Shown: in pieces, positions 29,035-38,055 of the stretch
Layout: every line of letters begins with the position of its first letter
How positions within the stretch are numbered: the stretch's first letter is position 1
Assembly (NCBI GenBank): GCA_945861515.1
Contig: CAMAVA010000002.1
Span: 1 to 63,689, forward strand
Source: Brevundimonas vancanneytii
Lineage (GTDB): Bacteria; Pseudomonadota; Alphaproteobacteria; Caulobacterales; Caulobacteraceae
Length of the DNA stretch: 63,689 nt
Reading direction: 5' to 3'
Made by a program: the position numbers and the translations under genes
The notes under the pieces: model-generated
Told to the model about the DNA's origin: nothing
What the model saw: the letters and a program-made list of their open reading frames with translations, nothing else
Databases searched by the model: none

Positions 29035-30840
29035 CTATTGCGAAGCCAGCTGTTCCCGCTTCTCTTCCAGCATCAGCCACTCATCCTCGCTCCGCGCCAG
29101 TTCGGCCCGGCGATCGCCCAGCATCTTCATGGTCCGGTCGAAGGTCGCGACGTCGCGAGCATAGAGTCCGGGGTCCGCCAGAACGGCCTCCAGCCGGGCG
29201 ATTTCGCCGGGCAGGGACGCCACCAGCCCCTCCAGTTCTTCCAGCCGGCGCTGATCCTTGTAGGACAGCTTCGCCAGCTTCTTGACCGGCGCCGCCGGCC
29301 GGGACGCCGCTGCCGCCGGCGAAACCGCCTCGATGCCATTGGACGTGCTGGCCGAAAAGAACCCCGGATTCTGGGTCATGAAGTCGGACCAGCCGCCCGG
29401 GGTTTCCACCACCCCGCCCCGCCCGTCCAGCCCGATGGTCGAACTGGCCAGACGGTCGATGAAATCGCGGTCATGGCTGACCAGCAGCAGGGTGCCGACA
29501 TAGGCCGCCAGCAGGTCCTCGAGCAGATCCAGGGTTTCCATGTCCAGGTCGTTGGTCGGCTCGTCGAGGACCAGCAGATTGGCGGGCGTCGCCAGGGCCC
29601 GGGCCAGCAGCAGCCGGGCCCGCTCGCCGCCCGACAGGGTCGAGACCGGCTGTCGCAGCTGGTTGTCCCGGAACAGGAAATCCTTGGCATAGCCGGCGAT
29701 ATGCCGGGGCAGGCCGCCCACCATCACCTGGTCGCCGCCGCCCGGAGCCAGCGCCTCCCAGAGGGTGGCGTTGATGTCGAGATCGGCCCGGGCCTGGTCG
29801 ATATAGGCAATCTGCAGGTTGGTCCCCAGGACCACCTCGCCGGCGTCCGGCGCAATATGGCCCAGCAGCAGCTTGACCAAGGTGGTCTTGCCCGCGCCGT
29901 TGGGCCCGACAATGGCGATCCGGTCGCCCCTCTGGATCCGGGTCGAGAACCCCTGCACCAGCACCTTGTCGCCAAACGCCTTGCTCAGCCCCTTGGCCTC
30001 TGCCACGCGTTTTCCGGAGCTGCTGGCGACGCTCATGTCCATGGACAGAGACTTGCGGGAATCCCGCAGGACCGTCGCCTTCTCCTCGCGCATGGCCACC
30101 AGCCTCCGCCGCCGCCCTTCATTGCGCGCGCGCCGGGCGGTCACGCCCCGCTGCATCCAGTGCTCTTCCCGCACCAGGGCGGCGTTCAGACGCCGCAGTT
30201 CCTCGGACTCGGCCTCCAGCTGGCGATCGGCCCAGTCGTCAAAATGGGCGAACCCCTTGTCCAGCCGGCGGACTCGCCGGCTTTCCAGCCAGAAACACCG
30301 GTTGGTCGTCCGTTCCAGGAAGGCCCGGTCGTGGCTGACGATCAGGGCGGCGCCGCGACTGCTGCGCAGCATCCGCTCCAGGGTCTCGATCGCCAGGATG
30401 TCCAGGTGGTTGGTCGGCTCGTCCAGCAGCATGACGTCCGGCGCCTCGGCGAACATCCGCGCCAGGGCGGCGCGCCGGATTTCGCCGCCGGACAGGCCAC
30501 TGGTTCCCCGTTGCGGGTCCAGGCCCAGCACCTCGAGTGTCGCCTCCGCCTCATGCGGCTGGGCGCCGCCGGCGGTCGCATAGGCCAGCAGGCTCTCGCC
30601 CTCGATGCGTGGCTCCTGGGGCACGACGCTGATCCGGGCCGCCGGAGAGGCGAACCGTTCGCCCGCGTCGGCGGCGATCTGGCCGGTCAGCAGCCGCATC
30701 AGGGTCGACTTGCCGGCCCCGTTGCGGCCCACCAGGCAGGCGCGCGCGCCCGGCTCCAGCGCCAGATCGGCGCCGTCGAACAGGATGGAGGCGCCGTCGA
30801 CAAGACGGACATCCTTGAGGGCAAGAATGGGAGGTCGCAT
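29035..30840 (-). CDS. ABC-F family ATPase (Uup-like)
   Basis: Duplicated ATPase with GRNGAGKST and GPNGAGKTT, and LSGGEIRRAALARMF and LSGGERARLLLARAL. C-terminal coiled coil. Confidence 0.9.
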   Translation of the reverse strand: MRPPILALKDVRLVDGASILFDGADLALEPGARACLVGRNGAGKSTLMRLLTGQIAADAGERFASPAARISVVPQEPRIEGESLLAYATAGGAQPHEAEATLEVLGLDPQRGTSGLSGGEIRRAALARMFAEAPDVMLLDEPTNHLDILAIETLERMLRSSRGAALIVSHDRAFLERTTNRCFWLESRRVRRLDKGFAHFDDWADRQLEAESEELRRLNAALVREEHWMQRGVTARRARNEGRRRRLVAMREEKATVLRDSRKSLSMDMSVASSSGKRVAEAKGLSKAFGDKVLVQGFSTRIQRGDRIAIVGPNGAGKTTLVKLLLGHIAPDAGEVVLGTNLQIAYIDQARADLDINATLWEALAPGGGDQVMVGGLPRHIAGYAKDFLFRDNQLRQPVSTLSGGERARLLLARALATPANLLVLDEPTNDLDMETLDLLEDLLAAYVGTLLLVSHDRDFIDRLASSTIGLDGRGGVVETPGGWSDFMTQNPGFFSASTSNGIEAVSPAAAASRPAAPVKKLAKLSYKDQRRLEELEGLVASLPGEIARLEAVLADPGLYARDVATFDRTMKMLGDRRAELARSEDEWLMLEEKREQLASQ

Positions 30841-30900
30841 GGGGAGGGAGTGAGTAGCCGTATGCGGCCGTCAGGTCGAGGCCTGTCGGTCGCCGTCGGC

Positions 30901-32490
30901 CTATCCCCGCTCCCGGGTCCTCAGGAACGAGACCTTCGGATAGCGTTCGGCCACATAGCTGATCTCCCAGGCCGACTTGCCGAGGAAGATGGCGGATTCG
31001 TCGATGTCGGTGGCCATCGCTGTGCGGTGCTTGGAGCCGAAGTCGTCAATGTCAGCGGGGGTTCCCGCCAGCCAGCGGGCTTCCGCATAGGGCGCCGCCT
31101 CGAAGATCACATCCAGCTGGTATTCATTCGCCAGACGGTCGGCCATGACCTCGAACTGAAGCTGGCCCACGGCCCCGACAACAAAGTCCGACCCCAGGAC
31201 CGGGCGGAACAGCTGGGTGACGCCCTCTTCGGCCAGGCCTTCCAGGGCCCGCTTGAGGTGCTTGGCCTTGAGGGGATCCTTGACCCGGACCCGGCGCAGG
31301 ATTTCCGGCGCAAAATTGGGAAGCCCGGCAAATCGAAGCGTACCTGTTTCCGAAAGGCTGTCGCCGACCCGCAGGACGCCGTGGTTGGGGATGCCGATGA
31401 CATCGCCGGCAAAAGCCTCCTCCGCCAGTTCGCGGTCCGAGGCAAAGAACATGATGGGCGCATTGACGCTCATCTGCTTGCCTGTGCCCTGCGACTTCAG
31501 CTTCATGCCGCGCGAGAACCGGCCCGATGTCAGCCGGAAGAAGGCGATCCGGTCGCGGTGGTTGGGGTCCATATTGGCCTGGACCTTGAAGACAAAGCCC
31601 GAAACCTCCGGGTCGCCCGGCGCCACATGGGTCTCGGCGCCGCCGCGTTCAGCCGCCACGGTCTTGGGCGGCGGGGCATAGGTTCCGAGCACCTGCAAGA
31701 GCTGGTCGACCCCGAAATGGCGCAGGGCCGAGCCAAAGATGACCGGGGTCATGTGGCCCTCGAGGAAAGCCTGGGGATCGAAGGGCTTTGAAGCCTCCTG
31801 CACCAGCATGGCGCCTTCGGAAACCTCCTCGCGCTCTTCCGGTTCCAGCAGGCCGTCCAGGGCATTGGAGTCGAGCGGCAGGGGCGCCGGATGGCCCTCC
31901 TCGCGATTGCGGCCGAAGGGAATGAAGGTCTGGGTCCGCAGCTCGACCATGCCCTTGAACCGCCCGCCCGAACCGGCTGGCCAGAAAAGCGGCGCCGGAT
32001 CCAGGGCCAGCTTGGTGGCGATCTCGTCCAGCAGGGCAAAGGGATCCTGCGCCTCGCGATCCATCTTGTTGATGAAGGTGACGATGGGAATGTCCCGCAG
32101 GCGACAGACCTCGAACAGTTTCAGGGTCTGGGGCTCGATCCCCTTGGCGGCGTCCAGAACCATGACGGCCGCGTCAGCCGCCGTCAGGGTCCGGTAGGTG
32201 TCTTCCGAAAAGTCCTCGTGGCCCGGCGTATCGAGCAGGTTGAACATCAGGCCTTCATGATCGAACGTCATGACGCTGGCGCTGACGCTGATGCCTCGCT
32301 CCCGTTCGATCTTCATCCAGTCCGACCGGGTGCGGCGATTTTCGCCCCGCGCCCGCACCGCGCCAGCGGCCCGGATGGCGCCGCCTGCCAGCAGCAGGTT
32401 CTCCGTCAGCGTGGTCTTGCCGGCGTCAGGATGGCTGATGATGGCGAAGGTGCGCCGGCGGGCGGCTTCAACGGCAGGCGAATTGGACAT
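30901..32490 (-). CDS. prfC: Peptide chain release factor 3
   Basis: AIISHPDAGKTTLTENLLL, DTPGHEDFSEDTYRTL, FINKMDREAQDPFALLDEI. Confidence 0.94.
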   Translation of the reverse strand: MSNSPAVEAARRRTFAIISHPDAGKTTLTENLLLAGGAIRAAGAVRARGENRRTRSDWMKIERERGISVSASVMTFDHEGLMFNLLDTPGHEDFSEDTYRTLTAADAAVMVLDAAKGIEPQTLKLFEVCRLRDIPIVTFINKMDREAQDPFALLDEIATKLALDPAPLFWPAGSGGRFKGMVELRTQTFIPFGRNREEGHPAPLPLDSNALDGLLEPEEREEVSEGAMLVQEASKPFDPQAFLEGHMTPVIFGSALRHFGVDQLLQVLGTYAPPPKTVAAERGGAETHVAPGDPEVSGFVFKVQANMDPNHRDRIAFFRLTSGRFSRGMKLKSQGTGKQMSVNAPIMFFASDRELAEEAFAGDVIGIPNHGVLRVGDSLSETGTLRFAGLPNFAPEILRRVRVKDPLKAKHLKRALEGLAEEGVTQLFRPVLGSDFVVGAVGQLQFEVMADRLANEYQLDVIFEAAPYAEARWLAGTPADIDDFGSKHRTAMATDIDESAIFLGKSAWEISYVAERYPKVSFLRTRERG

Positions 32491-32555
32491 GCTGCGGGAA
32501 GTAGCGGCGGGCGGTCATCTTGTCACCCCGGGCGATCATGCCCGGAACCAGGGCG

Positions 32556-32999
32556 TCAGGCCGCCATGCGCCGCCAGACCTGCCGGTCCGCCTCGACAGG
32601 CGACAGGGCCGCGGCCTTCTGGCGCACGTACAGCAGGCCCATGACGTCGAAGCTGACATCGGCATAGCGGACAACCACCTGGGTCTCGGCGCAGTTGGCG
32701 CAGGGCGCCAGGAACAGGGCGGCGTTGATGGTCGGTTGTTTCAGGACGATCAGGGACGCCAGGCGCCGGGCCTTCTCGGGCGAGGTCCGCTGAAGCAGCG
32801 GCTCTTGCGCAAAGATTTCACGTCCCAGTTTCTCGACAAAGGCCATGTTGAGCGCATGGAACCTCTGGGCGGCGACCGGAGGCGCGACATCCAGGGACTC
32901 GAGATTCAGAACAACGTCGTTGAGCAGGAAGAGCAAGGGCAGGTCTCGGGTTGGGGTGACCAACCTGACAATGCCACGACCGGCTTTCACCTCCGTCAA
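32556..32999 (-). CDS. Hypothetical protein
   Basis: 147-aa ORF 9 bp downstream of the DUF1491 gene on the same strand. No recognised family. Confidence 0.6.
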   Translation of the reverse strand: MTEVKAGRGIVRLVTPTRDLPLLFLLNDVVLNLESLDVAPPVAAQRFHALNMAFVEKLGREIFAQEPLLQRTSPEKARRLASLIVLKQPTINAALFLAPCANCAETQVVVRYADVSFDVMGLLYVRQKAAALSPVEADRQVWRRMAA

Positions 33000-33008
33000 G
33001 GAAGGCGG

Positions 33009-33341
33009 TTAACGGGTCTCAACCGTTTCGGTCAGGAAGTGGCGCCCCTCCCGATCCTCGATTTCAACCACCCAGACATCAGGATCGATCCGCCCGGTGC
33101 GAGCGATATAGGCGTCCAGTTCCGTCTCATCATGGCTGGCCACCGGCTCCATCCAGATCCGCTCGCCGTCTCCCCGGGTCGCTTCGCTGAAGAGCCTTGC
33201 GGTGTTGTCACGGCGGTTGACGGCCTTGACCAGGACGGCCCCGGCCCGGGCGTCGCCCTTGCGAGAGACCGCGCCAAAGGCCCCGCCCAGTTCGGCGCGC
33301 CGGATCAGGGCGGCAACCCAGATGTCGGTCGACAAAAGCAC
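33009..33341 (-). CDS. DUF1491 family protein
   Basis: IWVAALIRRAELGGAFGAVSRKGDARAGAVLVKAVNR and DPDVWVVEIEDREGRHFL. Confidence 0.8.
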   Translation of the reverse strand: MLLSTDIWVAALIRRAELGGAFGAVSRKGDARAGAVLVKAVNRRDNTARLFSEATRGDGERIWMEPVASHDETELDAYIARTGRIDPDVWVVEIEDREGRHFLTETVETR

Positions 33342-33433
33342 TGTGGAAACGCCTCTCCGCTAACCGGATTGCAAGGCCGCCACCCTATCCTTCGTCACTC
33401 CTGAATTACAGCCAGACGGACTGATCCCCTTTA

Positions 33434-34363
33434 ATGTTCGACCTGACCGCCCGGGCGTTGGCGCCACGAACCGCAGGCCTCGTCCTGCTCACCGCCGCCG
33501 CCACCCTGTCGCTTGTGTCGCCGGCCGCCGCAGGCGGCAGCGCCACAAGCCTGCTGTACGAGCGCACGGTCATGACCGCCGCCAACGGCCGGTGCAGGCT
33601 GTTCACGCCCCAGATTGCTGCTGCGCTGGACGCCTCCCGGATCCAGGCCCGGGGCGCGGCCGTGCGCTCGGGCGCCCGGACCGATGACCTGCTGGATGTG
33701 GAACGCCGGGCCCGGTCCAAGGCGGCTGTGGCGGATTGCCGGTCCGCCGACATGAACACCGCTGCCGACCGGGTGCGCAAGGGGTTCGAGGGCTACGCCC
33801 GGATGATCAAGATGGTCTACCCCGGCGAAGTCGCTGGCTGGAGCGCAGACCGGTCGGTGTCCCGGGACGGAATTCGCTGGATGCTGCTCCAGACCAGCGC
33901 CTTTGGCTGGGACCGGCTGCGGTTTGGCCTGACCGGCCAGCATGGCGAGCCCTCCCTGACGGCGGTGGGAATCTTTGCCGACGGCGCCAGGCCCTATGCC
34001 GCCCGACTGGTGATCCGGGATCTGGCCAGGACCAGCGGCCCCTATCTGGACCAGCGGTCGCGCGGGGTTGGCGGAAAGCTGTCTCTGCCTTCGCGCGTGC
34101 CGCCGCGTTCGGCGACGCGAGCCTTCACCGCCGAGGCCCGGGTGACCGCCGAACCCATGCTGCTGTTCGGCGAAAGCCGGGGCGGTTGGCGGTTCCGGTT
34201 CTCGCCGGCCGCCGCCAGGGCCCTGGCGGACCTTGATCCGCGGGAAGCGGTGATTGTCGAATTCCTGTTTGATGGGCAAGGCAACAGTGCGGTGCGCAAG
34301 GCCTATGTGGAGGTCGGGGACTTCGCGGCTGGCCAGGCCTTTCTGGCGGCCAGTCAGCGCTGA
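33434..34363 (+). CDS. Hypothetical secreted protein
   Basis: Signal-like N-terminus TLSLVSPAAAG. 309-aa ORF, convergent and overlapping the next gene by about 10 bp. Confidence 0.65.
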   Translation: MFDLTARALAPRTAGLVLLTAAATLSLVSPAAAGGSATSLLYERTVMTAANGRCRLFTPQIAAALDASRIQARGAAVRSGARTDDLLDVERRARSKAAVADCRSADMNTAADRVRKGFEGYARMIKMVYPGEVAGWSADRSVSRDGIRWMLLQTSAFGWDRLRFGLTGQHGEPSLTAVGIFADGARPYAARLVIRDLARTSGPYLDQRSRGVGGKLSLPSRVPPRSATRAFTAEARVTAEPMLLFGESRGGWRFRFSPAAARALADLDPREAVIVEFLFDGQGNSAVRKAYVEVGDFAAGQAFLAASQR

Positions 34364-35874
34364 GGCGTAAAGGCGACCACATTGTCCGCCGGGTTGGCCT
34401 TGGCCTCCGGCTCCGGGGCGGGCAGCAGGACCGGCAGCCTGACAGTGACCGTCGTGCCCTCTCCCATGGCGCTGTCGATCTCCATGTCGCCGCCGTGCAA
34501 CCGGGCGAAGGCTCGCACCAGCGATAGTCCAAGGCCCGTTCCCAGGGCGCGCCCTTCAGTGTTTCCGGCCTGTTCGAACGGCCTCCCCAGCCTGTCGAGA
34601 TCCTCGGCGGAAATGCCGACGCCGCTGTCGGCGACCACCAGTTCAAAGGCCCCGTCCTGACCCTGGGCCGTGACCGTGACGGTCCCCCCCTTCGGGGTGA
34701 ACTTGAGGGCATTGGAAACCAGGTTGAGAACAATCTGCTTCAGGGCCCTGCGGTCTGCATCGATCTCCAGCGCCTGGGATGGCAGCAATCCCCGAAGCTT
34801 CACGCCGGCGCGATCGGCCTGCAACCGCATCAGCCGCAGGGCCGCGGAAATGGCCTCCCGGGAATCAAACGGCTCGCGCGACAGCTCGAACCTGTCGGCC
34901 TCAATCTTGGACATGTCGAGGACGTCATTGATCAGGTTCAGCAGATGGGATCCGGCTTCATGGATCAGCTGACCGTATTCCCCGTAGCGATCGGGCATCG
35001 GGCCAAACAGCCTGGATTTCATAATGTCGGAAAAGCCCATGATCGCGTTCAGTGGCGTCCGGAGCTCGTGACTCATGTTGGCCAGAAACCGTGATTTGCC
35101 CGAGGCCAGGGCCTCGGCGTCGTTGCGGGCCTGTTCCAGGGCCGCTTCCCGGGCCCGCTCGGTGGTCGCATCCCGCAGCAGGGCGACCAGCATGTCGTCT
35201 TCGGTGCGTCGAAGGCTGGCGACCACCCAGCTGTCCTGGGCCTCGATGGGCGCAAAGCTGATTTCGGCATGGCCATATTCGATCGCCGTCCGGATGGCGC
35301 CAGTCATCGCCTGGCGGTCTGTCGAGAGACCTGCCAGCCCGGACTGTTGCAGCGACTCGATATCGATGCCTTCCGGCGCCTGTCCGTGGGCCGCGCGCAC
35401 CCGGCCGTGGGGATAGAGCAGGATCAGCAGATGCGGCAGACCGGACAGCAACCGCGTCAATCGGGCCGAGTCGGCGCTTGAGCGGTCCTTGCTTTCCAGT
35501 TGCTTCCGACGGGCCAGCACCAGACCGACGCCGAGACTGAGGGCGATCACCGCCAGCCCCAGCAGTCCAAGGCCCAGGCCGACGGGACCGCTCAGCGCAT
35601 CAGGGGTCAGGCCCAGCAGGGCGGCAAGCGCGGCCAGGCCAGCAGCAGCTACCGAGAGAATCGCGCCGCCCGCCAGCAGGCGACCCTTGGCATCCAGCAG
35701 CGCGGCAACCAGGGGCGACAGACACAGAACACCCAGGGGCCCGCCCGGTCCGCCAGACATGACGCAGGCCGCCCCACCGGCGACCGCCGTCAGGACAAGC
35801 AGTAGCCAGGGTCTGCTTGGGCGCGAATCGTCGAGAACGACGTTCGGGTCCAGATCAGGGTGGTCTTGGTTCAA
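34354..35874 (-). CDS. Membrane sensor histidine kinase, DivJ/PleC-like
   Basis: N-terminal multi-TM region, PAS-like region, FLANMSHELRTPLNAIMGFSDIMKSRLFGPM, NLVSNALKFTPKGG, GTGLGLSLV. Confidence 0.88.
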   Translation of the reverse strand: MNQDHPDLDPNVVLDDSRPSRPWLLLVLTAVAGGAACVMSGGPGGPLGVLCLSPLVAALLDAKGRLLAGGAILSVAAAGLAALAALLGLTPDALSGPVGLGLGLLGLAVIALSLGVGLVLARRKQLESKDRSSADSARLTRLLSGLPHLLILLYPHGRVRAAHGQAPEGIDIESLQQSGLAGLSTDRQAMTGAIRTAIEYGHAEISFAPIEAQDSWVVASLRRTEDDMLVALLRDATTERAREAALEQARNDAEALASGKSRFLANMSHELRTPLNAIMGFSDIMKSRLFGPMPDRYGEYGQLIHEAGSHLLNLINDVLDMSKIEADRFELSREPFDSREAISAALRLMRLQADRAGVKLRGLLPSQALEIDADRRALKQIVLNLVSNALKFTPKGGTVTVTAQGQDGAFELVVADSGVGISAEDLDRLGRPFEQAGNTEGRALGTGLGLSLVRAFARLHGGDMEIDSAMGEGTTVTVRLPVLLPAPEPEAKANPADNVVAFTPQR

Positions 35875-36065
35875 CAGAAGTCTGAAACCCCTCGCCGCAT
35901 GGACTGCGAGGCTGGAACCTAGCTTTTATCTCGACGGGGTAGAAGTCGTCTCAATCCGTACGCGACCTGCAATACTGAAATCTCTGCATTGAAACGGAAT
36001 CGTAAGCGCGAAATGCAACATTGCCCGCATGTAGAACCGAACCAGAAGGTTCGCGAAAGGCGTCG

Positions 36066-36863
36066 ATGACACAAACGGCTCGCCGTGCTGCCCCCGAACC
36101 CGAGGCAAACGCCCCGGTCGAGGCGCCAGTTCGTCCTGCAGTTCATCGAAAATCCCGCCGCCAGATGGCCCTCGACGACCAGAAGCGGTCCTTCCTGCGG
36201 ATGGTCAGCCACGAGCTTCGCACGCCCTTGAACGCCGTGATCGGGTTTGCAGAAATCATCTCCTGCGAACTCTATGGCCCGCTCGGCGCGCCGCAGTACA
36301 AGGAATATGCCGAGCATATACGGCAAAGCGGCCACAAGCTGCTGACCCTGGTGAACCAGGTGCTCGAAATCGCCAGGCTGGAAGGCCATGCGGTCGATCT
36401 CGATCTCCGGCCGGAGCCGCTGGATCACGCCCTCGAAGATGTTCTCGAACAGTTGAAAGTCGAGATCCGGCAATCCGGCCTGTCGATCGATATCGGCGAT
36501 GAAACTGCCCTGCCCAATGTGCTTGCCGATGGCCGGGGCCTTCGCACCATCCTGTTCAATCTCCTGAACAACGCCATCACCTGGTCCCCGCAAGGGGGTC
36601 GTATCAGCGTTGCCGCCGCCGAACGCCTGGGCATGGTCGAGATCACGATCAGGGATCAGGGGCCCGGCGTCGATCCTGCGGACATTCCCCGACTGCTGCG
36701 GCCGTTCGAGCAGGGCCAGTCCGCCCTGACCCGGTCCACCCATGGAACCGGGCTTGGCCTGCCCATTGTGGACGCCCTCTGCCAGGCCATGGCCGGCCGA
36801 TTGAGCATCGCCTCGGTTCCGGGCCAGGGCCTCAGCGCCACGGTCGCCTTGCCCGCCGCCTGA
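36066..36863 (+). CDS. Soluble histidine kinase (HisKA + HATPase)
   Basis: FLRMVSHELRTPLNAVIGFAEIISCELYGPLG, NLLNNAITWSPQGG, GTGLGLPIV. ATG at 36066. Confidence 0.88.
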   Translation: MTQTARRAAPEPEANAPVEAPVRPAVHRKSRRQMALDDQKRSFLRMVSHELRTPLNAVIGFAEIISCELYGPLGAPQYKEYAEHIRQSGHKLLTLVNQVLEIARLEGHAVDLDLRPEPLDHALEDVLEQLKVEIRQSGLSIDIGDETALPNVLADGRGLRTILFNLLNNAITWSPQGGRISVAAAERLGMVEITIRDQGPGVDPADIPRLLRPFEQGQSALTRSTHGTGLGLPIVDALCQAMAGRLSIASVPGQGLSATVALPAA

Positions 36864-36884
36864 CCGGGGCGTAAAGCGCCAAGG

Positions 36885-37304
36885 ATGAGCCCCACAATTG
36901 ATCAAGATCTGCAGGACCTGAAAGCCGAATTCGACATCCTGTCCGACTGGGAAGAGCGCTATCGCCATATCATCGACCTGGGAAAGGCCCTGCCGCCGCT
37001 CAGTGATGACGAGCGATCAGAGACCAACCGGGTCAGGGGCTGCGCCAGCCAGGTCTGGCTGGTGACCGAAGGCAGCGGGGAACGACTGCAGTTTCGCGGC
37101 GATTCCGACGCCCATATCGTGCGCGGCCTGATCGCCCTCCTGTTGCGGCTCTATTCGGACAGGGCAGCGGAAGACATTCTGGCGTTTGACGCCAGGGCGG
37201 CGCTGGGGGAGCTCGGTCTGGACGGCGCCCTGTCGACGCAGCGGACCAATGGTCTGGCCTCCATGGTCGAACGGATTCGCAGGGACGCAGCAGACAAGCT
37301 TTAG
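36885..37304 (+). CDS. sufE: SufE family protein
   Basis: DLQDLKAEFDILSDWEERYRHIIDLGKALPPL and VRGCASQVWLV. Confidence 0.9.
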   Translation: MSPTIDQDLQDLKAEFDILSDWEERYRHIIDLGKALPPLSDDERSETNRVRGCASQVWLVTEGSGERLQFRGDSDAHIVRGLIALLLRLYSDRAAEDILAFDARAALGELGLDGALSTQRTNGLASMVERIRRDAADKL

Positions 37305-37334
37305 AGTTTCAGAGGTCCGCCAAAGAAACGCGCA

Positions 37335-37838
37335 CTAAGCAGCGCGAATTCCGCTGAAGGTGGTCCGTCGTTCCGACTGCAGACCGATGACGGCGTCATA
37401 GCCCAGAATCATGTCGACCCGGGCGCCGTCCGACGCCAGGGGGAGCCGTAGCCACAGGGTTGAAACATGGGCGGCGCCGCGCCAGGCTAGGCTGTGGGTG
37501 CCAACGCGTGGCTTGCGGTCATTGACCAGGGCGTCCAGTTCCCCGCGCCAGTAGTCGCAGGCCGGGCCGCTATAGACATCCGAAAGCTTCAGGCCGGTGA
37601 TTTCTCGGCCATAGACGGGAAACAAGCCTGTTCCGGCCAGGCGAAGCCGATAGTCGAGGGTGGGGCCATCCCGCAGAACGTCGATCAGGCTGACGGTCGG
37701 TAACAGTCGCTTGAACGCTTCAGGACTGATGTCGGCGCGGCCGGGAAGTCGCCCGGACTGGCGCAGGGCGGCCCAGTAGCTGAACAGCTCTTCGTGGGCG
37801 CGGGCAGCTATCGCCGAGGCGCCCAGTTGCGCAACCAT
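37335..37838 (-). CDS. PAS domain (PAS_5-like) protein
   Basis: SPEAFKRLLPTVSLIDVL...YRLRLAGTGLFPVYGREITGLKLSDVY. ATG at 37838 with AAGGA upstream. The ORF-track start at 37856 is TTG. Confidence 0.8.
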   Translation of the reverse strand: MVAQLGASAIAARAHEELFSYWAALRQSGRLPGRADISPEAFKRLLPTVSLIDVLRDGPTLDYRLRLAGTGLFPVYGREITGLKLSDVYSGPACDYWRGELDALVNDRKPRVGTHSLAWRGAAHVSTLWLRLPLASDGARVDMILGYDAVIGLQSERRTTFSGIRAA

Positions 37839-37992
37839 CTCCGGAATCCTTAACAACCCCTTGGAATCACCTGTGATTCACTATCGCTTAACCGATGAAT
37901 CGGGAGCAAGCGGAAAATGATTTTTCGGTTAAAGATTCTCCATATGAGTCAATATTGAATCGACGACCAGCAGTTGACCGGAATATCGGAGT

Positions 37993-38027
37993 CAAAATAG
38001 CCCGCCGACGAGTCTCGCCGGCGGGCC
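37993..38027 (-). terminator. Probable rho-independent terminator of mucR
   Basis: On the minus strand: GCCCGCCGGCGAGACTCGTCGGCGGGCTATTTT, a GC hairpin followed by a T run. Confidence 0.75.
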
Positions 38028-38055
38028 TTCAGAATCGAGGGTAGCCTGCTCGAGT

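Noticed and set aside
28636-31791. 1051-aa plus-strand ORF
   Set aside because: Antisense to the ABC-F and prfC genes. Composition is typical of a shadow ORF in GC-rich DNA.
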